Source: Myxococcales bacterium
GTDB lineage: Bacteria; Desulfobacterota_B; Binatia; UBA1149; SPBQ01
Reading direction: 5' to 3'
Assembly (NCBI GenBank): GCA_004525875.1
Contig: SPBQ01000208.1
Span: forward strand, 1 to 5,078
DNA: 5,078 nucleotides
Under the pieces are notes generated by a model, which made no database searches, was not told the origin of the DNA, and saw only the letters and a list, made by a program, of their open reading frames with translations. Shown one piece after another: positions 1-5,078 of this stretch (positions are counted from its first letter, which is position 1; each line of letters begins with the position of its first letter). The position numbers were made by a program, and so were the translations under genes.

Positions 1-276
1 CAGGTGTTCGGAATAGGCGAGTGCGTTGACCTCCGGGTACAAAGCATTGGCCCGATAGAACCCCTCTACGTTCCCCTCTTGTAATGCACGTGTCGTCCAA
101 GCGAGGATCCAGGCATTGAGAGTCACGTCCGGCTGATTAAAGTAGTCCCCGCGAAACGTGCGGGTGCCATAGAGCACCGCCGAAGGTTCCGTTGACAGCG
201 GACGCAACGCGACAACGGCAGCCGCAGCCATAAGGAATCCGACGACGCATATGACGCTGACTCGAGCCAGGATCAT
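1..276 (-). CDS. N-terminal part of a multi-pass membrane protein, GT-C/YfhO-like (partial, runs off left edge)
   Basis: An open frame of 92 codons runs from ATG 276-274 to the window edge without a stop. It opens with a hydrophobic span (about residues 8-23, VICVVGFLMAAAAVVA), then a loop holding DVTLNAWILAW (about 50-60) and FYRANALYPEVNALAYSEHL (73-92). From memory, the pattern 'lNaWiLAW ... l...F.aN.fYP...tLAYSEHL' occurs at the start of large membrane proteins annotated as family 39 glycosyltransferase-like, YfhO-like or hypothetical. Their first periplasmic loop usually follows the first span, as here. A sugar-transfer role using a lipid-linked donor is inferred only. The start is uncertain: GTG 300-298 is in frame, adds eight codons and has a GAGG about 10 nt upstream, whereas ATG 276 has no clear ribosome binding site. 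An in-frame TAG at 338-336 bounds the frame. The gene abuts the insertion sequence end (303) and may have lost its true 5' end to it. Confidence 0.75.
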   Translation of the reverse strand, partial: MILARVSVICVVGFLMAAAAVVALRPLSTEPSAVLYGTRTFRGDYFNQPDVTLNAWILAWTTRALQEGNVEGFYRANALYPEVNALAYSEHL

Positions 277-289
277 CTGTGCTGTTCTG

Positions 290-1163
290 TTACCCGACAC
301 CGTGAGCTTCCCTCTCACGGACACATTTCGTAACTAGACGTTTCCGACGTTGGTAACCGCGACGGAAACTGCGCCGGTGGATCTTGCCGAGCGCGTCGTG
401 CGGCCTTTCTTTGTTGCACTGCAGCCACTCATCGCTGAATCCCTGCACGTCCCTGACCGTTTCGAACAAGCGCGCGTTGACGGCCTCCTCGCGGTACGTA
501 CGATTGAAGCGTTCGATGAAAACGTTCTGATCCGGCTTACCCGGCTGAACGTGGCGTGGCCCGACCTCGTGCTGCTCGCACCAGTCGAGGAAGACCTGCG
601 CGATCACCTCGGGCCCGTTGTCACAGCGAGTTCCGGCAGGTCGGCAGTAGACCTCGACGAGCTGGTCGCGGACGCGGACGAGCCGCGCCGCAAGCATCAA
701 CCCGCCCACCTGGATCGCCAACCCCTCGCGACTCGCCTCGCCCTGCACGTTCAGCGGTCGAAACAGCCGGCCGCGGTAAAGCGTGTCACGCATGAAATCG
801 ATCGCCCATAGGCCGTTGAGCTCCGTCGGCGCAACGCGCGGTTGGCGCAGCCGATGAGGAACACGCCGCTCCGTGGGACGCGGAAGATTCAGCCGTAGAT
901 CGCAGCACACGCGATAGACGCGCTTGTGGGCCGTTCGAGCGAAACCGATCGAAACAGTTCGAGAAGTCCCGGCGTCCATGCCGCTCAATTACGGCAAGCA
1001 ACGCGTCGAGCACTTCGCAATCACGCACCGCCGCATCTACCGGCCGCCGATACCACGCCGTCCGCGACAATCCGGCCGCTCGGCAAGCCTGACGAGCCGG
1101 GAGCGAGCGCTCCTTGGCCATGAGGTCTACCGTCCGGCGCCTCGCGGACAGCGTTACGGCTTT
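290..1163 (-). pseudogene. IS3-family transposase OrfB (DDE integrase core), frameshifted
   Basis: OrfB starts in the frame beginning near K at 1163 (KAVTLSARR...), -1 relative to the deduced end of OrfA, as expected for programmed frameshifting. The N-terminal part includes GLSRTAWYRRP and ends around DRFRSNG (930). The catalytic core then resumes in a different frame with HKRVYRVCC (from 928). The junction is explained by a deletion of about 11 nt removing the usual few residues before HKRVYR. The core keeps the DDE triad: D in WAIDFM (799-797), D in RCDNGPE (622-620), E in FIERFNRTYREE (514-512). The ending RPHDALGKI is family-like. The frame then reads out of the element to TAA 292-290; TAG at 338-336 in another frame, inside the element, may be the original stop. 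No complete transposase can be made without repairing the frame. Confidence 0.85.
303..345 (+). repeat. Left terminal inverted repeat of the IS3-family element
   Basis: Starting at TGA 303-305, this end contains GCTTCCC (306-312), GGACACA (319-325) and CTAGA (334-338). The reverse complement of 1401-1443 has the same three blocks at identical spacing. From 305 inward, about 27 of 41 positions match without gaps. The block order, TGA then a CCC-containing stretch then GGACAC, resembles IS3-type ends. Confidence 0.8.
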
Positions 1164-1380
1164 CGTTGGAGGACGTCCTTGATGGCCGTGTCTCCCACGC
1201 GAGATCCGCGTACATCCGCTTGAACTCGGAAGCCGTGGTGCCGGCGGACTTCGATCGCCACTGGTAGAAGGTCGCCCGACTGGTACCGTGCTTACACAGC
1301 CGGCCGGCGACATCGATGCCGGCCTCGGCCTCCTTCAAGACCGCGACGATCTGCTGGGCGGTGAAGCGTGACTTTCGCAT
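1154..1380 (-). pseudogene. IS3-family transposase OrfA (DNA-binding subunit), disrupted
   Basis: It begins at ATG 1380-1378 with MRKSRFTAQQIVAVLKEAEA and continues with HGTSRATFYQWRSK (residues 31-44), the helix-turn-helix region that recognises the element's ends. Family members then carry a leucine-zipper stretch, roughly 'ELKRM-(10-14 residues)-LKRMYADLALEN'. Here SEF (51-53) runs straight into KRMYADLAWE, so about a dozen residues appear to be missing. After E63 (codon 1194-1192) the frame goes wrong. The expected C-terminus, read as TAIKDVLQRKP then TAA at 1156-1154, is in another frame, consistent with loss of one base near 1187-1191. ATG 1416 upstream is in frame but lies within the terminal repeat, so 1380 fits the family start better. 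The lesion positions are inferred from memory of the family consensus, not from an alignment. Confidence 0.75.
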
Positions 1381-1400
1381 GGTCCCTCCGCGGGTAGCCC

Positions 1401-1443
1401 GGTAAAATCTAGCCATTCTATGTGTCCGATTAGGGGAAGCTTG
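1401..1443 (-). repeat. Right terminal inverted repeat of the IS3-family element
   Basis: Read on the minus strand from 1443 inward it gives CAA, GCTTCCC (1440-1434), GGACACA (1427-1421) and CTAGA (1412-1408), mirroring the left end. The outermost three bases do not match the left TGA except for the A. The terminal dinucleotide that IS3-type transposases need is therefore apparently lost, or the true end lies a base or two inward. It lies just upstream of orfA, where the element's own promoter would be expected. Confidence 0.75.
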
Positions 1444-1488
1444 CGCCTCCCTTACAGAGAGAGCGCGTCATAAGATTTGAACCGGGAG

Positions 1489-2199
1489 CTACGGCGTCCG
1501 CTGCCACACGGCGATGATTGTTTTCCCAACACGGTAGCCGAGCATCGGATCGAGAATCCGCGACCCGGGTACGACAAAGCGATCCCAGAAAGCTATTTGT
1601 TTTCGACTTGGGCTGCCTGTGCGTAGCAGGAGTCTATTGGCGAGCGATAGCATGATTCCGAAGGAGTCGAGGTAGAATACGTCGCGCAGCCGCGTCGACG
1701 CTGGGCCGACGGCGCGAAGTGTTTTCGTATTGTACCGCCGGAAGTGGCCGATCTGGCGGTCGAACTCGCTGAACAGAAACGAGTGGGCCGGCGACAGCAC
1801 GATTACGTATCCGCCGGGGCGCAATCGTTCAGCTGCTTGTCTGAGTTCACCACGATCATCCTCGATGTGCTCGAGAACATCGATATAGAGAATACAATCG
1901 AAAGCCGGACTTGACGGAAGGTCGGTGATTGCACACTCGGATACCGTCGGAATAGTCGGGCCGGCGAGCTGCCTGACGGCGCTCGCAAGTTGGCGAGCCA
2001 GGTCGGGATCGGGTTCAATACACGTCCAGCTATGCTCGCGGCCCGAGCATAGCACGCTGGTGGTCGCGCCGATTCCAGCACCGACCTCTAGAACATCGCC
2101 ATTCAGATACGACCGGATGCGGTCTGCGTAGTATTGCTTCCAGTTGCGTGCATGGGCGAATAGCTCCAGCTCGCCGCCCGGGTAGTGGCTATCCTCCAT
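1489..2199 (-). CDS. Class I SAM-dependent methyltransferase (236 aa)
   Basis: A Rossmann-fold methyltransferase. Motif I is VLEVGAGIGA (residues 36-45), the acidic residue that binds the SAM ribose is E62 in CIEPD, and FDCILYIDVLEHIEDD (100-115) is the post-II motif. RLRPGGYVIVLSPAH (125-139) is motif III, followed by SEFDRQIGHFRRY (144-156), a stretch I associate with methyltransferases found beside glycosyltransferases. The acceptor cannot be deduced; a sugar hydroxyl or glycan end is likely from context. The start ATG 2199-2197 overlaps the glycosyltransferase stop by 11 nt, so translation is probably coupled; there is no strong separate ribosome binding site. The frame stays open upstream to 2331, but those 44 residues would lie inside the glycosyltransferase gene and do not resemble the family. 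The stop is TAG 1491-1489, 45 nt before the insertion sequence. The protein looks full length. Confidence 0.9.
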   Translation of the reverse strand: MEDSHYPGGELELFAHARNWKQYYADRIRSYLNGDVLEVGAGIGATTSVLCSGREHSWTCIEPDPDLARQLASAVRQLAGPTIPTVSECAITDLPSSPAFDCILYIDVLEHIEDDRGELRQAAERLRPGGYVIVLSPAHSFLFSEFDRQIGHFRRYNTKTLRAVGPASTRLRDVFYLDSFGIMLSLANRLLLRTGSPSRKQIAFWDRFVVPGSRILDPMLGYRVGKTIIAVWQRTP

Positions 2200-3187
2200 C
2201 GTGCGTCCACAGGGTTGTGCGGCGATCAACAAAATAATGATAGTCGCGAAGCGGCAGAAAGCTGGCCGTGTCCCGACGGCCCAATACCCCGAAGGCGAAT
2301 AGCGTGACACCAAGAACGAGCTGAATGGCAAAAACCACTATCAACGTTACCGCAACAAATAACCCTTGCGAAAACCCGGCGGCCGCTACCATGCCGCTGC
2401 CCACAAGTCCCGCGACGCCGATCATCGAGATAACGAAGAGGCCACCGACGGCGATCGATAGCCGCACACCAATACGATCTCCCAGGACGGACATGGCACT
2501 CAGTCCGTGCATAACGAGCGCTGTAAAGTTCATCGTTGGATGGCCCATAAGGCGGTGTGCGCGTTGCGTTGGGATCGTTGTCATCGGCAGTCGCGCCTTG
2601 AATACTGCGGCCGCATAGTGGTTCCAGAGATCGGAGACGACGACAAGCCGCCGGAGCAACGGCCATGGCACCACGCTGAAGTTACCGACGCGCACCGGGA
2701 TCCCGGTCAGGATCCTGTGGGCGAGGCGGTACAACTGGTAGAATATCTGGAACGTTACACCCTCCGATCGACGTTGCCTTGCTGCAAAGACAATCTTCGT
2801 TCGCCCAGTTTCCTCGAACCGCGCCATGAGGCGGGGGACGTCGGATGGCGCATCCTCCCCGTCTCCGTCCATCACCACGACAGCGGCGCACGGCATGTTC
2901 GCCTCCAGCCAAGCCAGACCGACGGCGATCGCACGCTGATGTCCGAGGTTTCGACGCAAAGCCAGAACATCGACGCTAATGATGGAGTGCCGAGGCGCGA
3001 AAAGGTCGTCGGGAAAATCAGCCTCGTCGGATCCATCGTCTACGATTAGTATGTGCAACTTCCAGTCGGGGGGTGCGCCGCATCGATCCAGCGCATCAAC
3101 GACCAGTGCAAGCGCTCCCCAGTCGTTGTAGACAGGAATGAGGACAACCAGCGAAGTGTCGGCGCTAGAATCGGGTTGATGATTCAT
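2189..3187 (-). CDS. Family 2 glycosyltransferase, DPM1/GtrB-like with two C-terminal membrane spans (332 aa)
   Basis: The N-terminal GT-A domain opens with VVLIPVYND (residues 14-22) and has IVDDGSDE (48-55), which binds the nucleotide. RRNLGHQRAIAVGL (78-91) follows, then DGDGEDAP (107-114), which stands where DPM1/GtrB enzymes have DADLQDPP and supplies the metal-binding aspartates. About residues 244-266 and 274-302 are two hydrophobic spans anchoring the catalytic domain to the inner membrane, the layout of GtrB/ArnC-type enzymes. These move a sugar from a nucleotide donor to a polyprenyl phosphate; that this enzyme does so is inferred, and the sugar is unknown. The start is ATG 3187-3185, with GAGAGGA (3206-3200) about 12 nt upstream, a slightly long spacing. 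It overlaps the following methyltransferase by 11 nt and is separated from the upstream one by 93 nt. It appears intact. Confidence 0.92.
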   Translation of the reverse strand: MNHQPDSSADTSLVVLIPVYNDWGALALVVDALDRCGAPPDWKLHILIVDDGSDEADFPDDLFAPRHSIISVDVLALRRNLGHQRAIAVGLAWLEANMPCAAVVVMDGDGEDAPSDVPRLMARFEETGRTKIVFAARQRRSEGVTFQIFYQLYRLAHRILTGIPVRVGNFSVVPWPLLRRLVVVSDLWNHYAAAVFKARLPMTTIPTQRAHRLMGHPTMNFTALVMHGLSAMSVLGDRIGVRLSIAVGGLFVISMIGVAGLVGSGMVAAAGFSQGLFVAVTLIVVFAIQLVLGVTLFAFGVLGRRDTASFLPLRDYHYFVDRRTTLWTHDGG

Positions 3188-3280
3188 ACCGGAAAATTGT
3201 CCTCTCTCTGATGGATACCGCTTGGCTGTACACAGGTCGAGGCGTCGCTGCAGCCGGCTAGGCCGTTGCGCGTCTCGCCC
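3188..3280. other. 93-bp intergenic gap between the two methyltransferase/transferase pairs
   Basis: This is the only gap in the intact part of the gene series; the other junctions overlap. It contains an 8-bp palindrome AGCCGGCT (3252-3259) with no long stem and no T-run, so I do not call a terminator. It also holds the probable GT2 ribosome binding site. It may carry a promoter for the GT2 and second methyltransferase genes, but no strong -35/-10 pair is visible. Confidence 0.4.
3200..3206 (-). promoter_or_regulatory. Probable ribosome binding site of the GT2 gene
   Basis: GAGAGGA on the minus strand is the only purine-rich stretch upstream of ATG 3187 in the 93-nt gap. The distance of about 12 nt is longer than ideal, so initiation may be modest. 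Confidence 0.45.
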
Positions 3281-4180
3281 TCACCTCTTCCTCGCCACCA
3301 GCAGCACCCGCGCGCTCATCCCCAGCAAGCTCCCCGCATGCAGCACGATCTCCAGCGGCACCCGCATCCACAGCGGCAGACGGTACCGTCCGAGATGGAC
3401 GTTTCCGCCTTCGAGCCCCGCCAGATCGAGCCCTGCCTCCTCGAGCGCGAACCGCATCACGGGCGGACTGAAGTAGAACACGTGCGGCGAGACGTACAGC
3501 CGCTCCAGGAACCACTGCGCGCCCAGGCCGGCCAGCCAGATGTAGCGGTCGAGGATCGCGGTGAGCAGACATCGCTGGTTGGGAACGGCGATGACAAGGA
3601 TCCCGCCCGGCCCGAGGAGCTCGCGCGCGCGCTCGAGGAAGCGCAGCGGGTCCAGCGAGTGCTCGAGAACGTCGAGCATGGTGATGCAGTCGAAGCTGTT
3701 CTTCTCGTAGGGGAATTCCTGGAACTCGCCGACGTCGATGTCGATCTGGAACTCGTCCCGGGCCTTGTCGGCAGCGACTTGGCAGACGTCGATCCCGCGC
3801 GGCTCCCACCCGGCCTCGCGCGCGAGGTGCAGGAAGATGCCGGTGCCCGGGCCGACATCCAGCATCCTGCCGGGCGTGCGGTCGCGTCCGATCTCTTCGA
3901 TGGTGCGGCGAAACACGCGGATGACGGCGTCTTCCTTGAAGTTGCGATCGCAGTTGGCAAAGAACTCCGCTGTCTCTGGGAGCGCTGCACCGACATACGC
4001 TTGGCGCTCGGTCTCGTACTTCTCCGCGGGCGTCGGAAGCGGGTCGGCGAAGACGACGCGGCAGTCGCGACACTTGACGAGCCGTCGCCATACCTGGTCA
4101 TGATAGAGACGCAGGTCGCTGCTGCCGCACAGATGGCACGCGACGACCGTGACGGGAACGGGCGCGTTCGCCTGGCTCAC
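3281..4180 (-). CDS. Class I SAM-dependent methyltransferase with N-terminal zinc ribbon (299 aa)
   Basis: The N-terminus has paired cysteines, CHLC (residues 15-18) and CRDC (37-40), giving a four-cysteine zinc ribbon as in many Methyltransf_23-type enzymes of surface-polysaccharide clusters. The Rossmann domain follows: LDVGPGTG (107-114, motif I), GIDVC (129-133) with the ribose-binding D131, FDCITMLDVLEHSLDP (163-178), and LLGPGGILVIAVPN (188-201). A C-terminal region of about 100 residues is rich in aromatics and ends in a basic tail (VARKR). The substrate is unknown; sugar or glycan methylation is inferred from neighbours. The start is GTG 4180-4178, sharing GTGA with the flippase TGA stop (4-nt overlap) and preceded by GGGAGG at a spacing of 7 nt. 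This supports the start and suggests translational coupling. The protein appears complete. Confidence 0.92.
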   Translation of the reverse strand: MSQANAPVPVTVVACHLCGSSDLRLYHDQVWRRLVKCRDCRVVFADPLPTPAEKYETERQAYVGAALPETAEFFANCDRNFKEDAVIRVFRRTIEEIGRDRTPGRMLDVGPGTGIFLHLAREAGWEPRGIDVCQVAADKARDEFQIDIDVGEFQEFPYEKNSFDCITMLDVLEHSLDPLRFLERARELLGPGGILVIAVPNQRCLLTAILDRYIWLAGLGAQWFLERLYVSPHVFYFSPPVMRFALEEAGLDLAGLEGGNVHLGRYRLPLWMRVPLEIVLHAGSLLGMSARVLLVARKR

Positions 4181-5078
4181 GCGCCTGCCTCCCTGCGCTG
4201 ACCAATGAGCGCATCGAGCATCGAGCGAGCGAACCGGACCTCTTCTCTGTTGAGAACGCGCAGAACGACCAGTCCCACGACGTAGACGGCGGTTGCGATC
4301 CCGAACTCAGTGATGGCCGCGACACCGGCCAGCTTGGCTGCAGCAACGCCCGCGGCCACCGCGACGATCGAGCGTGCGGCCGCGCCCAGGCACGGCATGA
4401 CATACTCGCGCGTGGAAGGAAGCACGGCCAGTCCGACCTGCGAGCCGACGCTCGCGAACACCATCGCGACGGCTGCGCCGCTGTAGCCGTACGCACCGAT
4501 GAGCGGGAAACAAGCCACGACGGTGACACCGGCGAACACGAGCGTAGTGCGATAGAGCACGGTCTCGCGATGAACGGCCACGAGCACGTTGAGGATGACG
4601 GTGCCGGTAGCGCTGAACAGGGCCATGACGCTGAGCACGGCCAGAACACTGCCGGCCTCGGCAAAAGGCTCGCCGAACAACAGCCCCATGATCTCGGTAC
4701 CCGCCACGGCGCACGCGATGACGGGGACGCCGGTGGCAATTACGAGATAGCGGACCGATTTCTCCGCTGTTTCGATGAGGCGGGCGGGGTTCGTGCCGTG
4801 CAGCCCGGCGAGCAACGGATACACTGTGATCATCAGCGCTTCCGGCAGGACGGTGAACGCCTCGACCACACGCGAGGCGGCGCCGAGCAAACCGACCTCG
4901 ACGGGTCCGCGCATCGACATCAGAAGCACCTGTCCTGCCCGCACGCTGACGGTGATCGCAAACGCGTTGATCGCCAGCGGCCAGGCTCCGCGGGCCAGCG
5001 CCGCCCATAGCTCGCGATCGGCCGATACGCCGAACGGAACGTCGCCGCGTACGACGAACGCCACCGCCACGAAGGCCA
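4177..5078 (-). CDS. MOP-superfamily polysaccharide flippase (Wzx-like), C-terminal part; 5' end beyond window
   Basis: The frame is open from the right edge (first full codon at 5076) and encodes the last 299 residues of a polytopic membrane protein; full Wzx-like flippases have about 430-500. The visible part corresponds roughly to the second half. RGAWPLAINAFAITVSVRAG (29-48 of the visible part) resembles the seventh span of the fold, and the pattern EVGLLGAASRVVEAFTVLPE (60-79) then YPLL (86-89) is typical of RfbX/Wzx and related MOP proteins. Further hydrophobic spans include YLVIATGVPVIACAVAG, SVLAVLSVMALFSATG, TLVFAGVTVVACFPLIG and ATAVYVVGLVVLRVL. The usual role is flipping undecaprenyl-diphosphate-linked oligosaccharide across the inner membrane. 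The stop TGA 4179-4177 overlaps the start of the zinc-ribbon methyltransferase. A GTG at 5070-5068 is in frame, but the frame continues upstream of it, so it is not the true start. Confidence 0.88.
   Translation of the reverse strand, partial: AFVAVAFVVRGDVPFGVSADRELWAALARGAWPLAINAFAITVSVRAGQVLLMSMRGPVEVGLLGAASRVVEAFTVLPEALMITVYPLLAGLHGTNPARLIETAEKSVRYLVIATGVPVIACAVAGTEIMGLLFGEPFAEAGSVLAVLSVMALFSATGTVILNVLVAVHRETVLYRTTLVFAGVTVVACFPLIGAYGYSGAAVAMVFASVGSQVGLAVLPSTREYVMPCLGAAARSIVAVAAGVAAAKLAGVAAITEFGIATAVYVVGLVVLRVLNREEVRFARSMLDALIGQRREAGA
4188..4193 (-). promoter_or_regulatory. Ribosome binding site of the zinc-ribbon methyltransferase
   Basis: GGGAGG on the minus strand, seven bases before GTG 4180, lies inside the end of the flippase gene. 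It supports a GTG start in an otherwise ATG-poor region and fits coupled translation across the 4-nt overlap. Confidence 0.6.

Larger units (their letters stand above)
303..1443 (-). mobile_element. IS3-family insertion sequence, degenerate copy
   Basis: The roughly 1.14-kb element is bounded by imperfect inverted repeats and carries two overlapping transposase reading frames, orfA then orfB, as in the IS3 family. OrfA shows the helix-turn-helix type sequence; OrfB shows a D, D, E triad with exactly 35 residues between the last two. The length is slightly under the usual 1.2-1.5 kb, in keeping with internal deletions. The left terminus starts TGA, the usual IS3-type end, but the matching right terminus reads TTG instead of TCA on the plus strand. 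I find no convincing 3-5 bp target duplication at the flanks. Together with the disrupted transposase this indicates an old, probably immobile copy. The exact boundaries could be off by a few bases. Confidence 0.85.

Noticed and set aside
350..811. Plus-strand open frame of 153 codons, and other plus-strand frames at 556-795 and 924-1223
   Set aside because: They are antisense to the transposase coding sequence, which has clear family motifs on the minus strand; the plus-strand products show no recognisable domain and reflect high GC content.
296..1450. Target-site duplication flanking the insertion sequence
   Set aside because: No 3-5 bp direct repeat matches at any reasonable pair of end positions (302/1444 and neighbours).
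2200..2331. N-terminal extension of the second methyltransferase to position 2331
   Set aside because: It would overlap the glycosyltransferase by more than 140 nt and adds residues unlike the family; ATG 2199 gives the expected length.
3212..3240. Possible minus-strand promoter TCGACC (3240-3235), 17-nt spacer, TATCCA (3217-3212)
   Set aside because: The match to both boxes is poor and the implied transcript start would fall within the ribosome binding site.
3240..3280. Possible terminator hairpin after the zinc-ribbon methyltransferase
   Set aside because: Only short, imperfect GC pairing around AGCCGGCT (3252-3259), with no T-run on the minus strand.
3258..4091. Minus-strand open frame of 277 codons overlapping the same methyltransferase in another frame
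   Set aside because: The product is an Arg/Ala/Pro-rich composition typical of a shifted frame in GC-rich DNA.
3266..4201. Plus-strand open frame of 311 codons across the zinc-ribbon methyltransferase
   Set aside because: It is as long as the real gene but antisense to it, has low-complexity Arg/Glu/Asp-rich sequence, and shows no motif, whereas the minus strand encodes all methyltransferase motifs and a good ribosome binding site.
1..5078. CRISPR array, tRNA, rRNA, phage-defence or toxin-antitoxin genes
   Set aside because: No spaced direct repeats, no cloverleaf-like RNA and no matching protein motifs were seen; the content is glycan biosynthesis plus one insertion sequence.

Overview
The window is a high-GC bacterial segment. 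All credible genes lie on the minus strand, so biological order runs from high to low coordinates. It looks like part of a cell-surface polysaccharide or glycan biosynthesis locus. The sequence does not fix the taxon. GC-rich third positions, a GTG start and an IS3-type element would suit a soil or environmental proteobacterium, acidobacterium or similar.

In transcriptional order: (1) 5078-4177, the C-terminal half of a MOP-superfamily (Wzx/RfbX-like) flippase, cut by the window edge. (2) 4180-3281, a SAM-dependent methyltransferase with an N-terminal four-cysteine zinc ribbon, starting at GTG and overlapping the flippase stop by 4 nt. (3) A 93-bp gap. (4) 3187-2189, a family 2 glycosyltransferase of DPM1/GtrB type with two C-terminal membrane spans. 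(5) 2199-1489, a second, unrelated class I methyltransferase overlapping the glycosyltransferase by 11 nt. (6) About 1443-303, an IS3-family insertion sequence with recognisable inverted repeats and a transposase broken by at least two frame disruptions. (7) 276 (or 300) to 1, the N-terminus of a multi-spanning membrane protein of GT-C/YfhO-like appearance that continues off the left edge.

Proposed joint role (inference): the flippase exports a lipid-linked glycan. The GtrB-like enzyme charges a polyprenyl phosphate with a sugar. The left-edge membrane protein could use such a lipid-linked donor on the periplasmic side, and the two methyltransferases would modify sugars or termini. Overlapping starts and stops indicate two translationally coupled pairs.

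The most noteworthy structure is the junction of the insertion sequence with the left-edge gene. Removing the element in silico joins an upstream ATG (1471-1469) in frame with the membrane protein, so the element may have split that gene near its 5' end. The truncated gene may now restart from GTG 300 or ATG 276, possibly using a Shine-Dalgarno-like stretch inside the element's terminus. I found no CRISPR array, tRNA, rRNA or clear new system.
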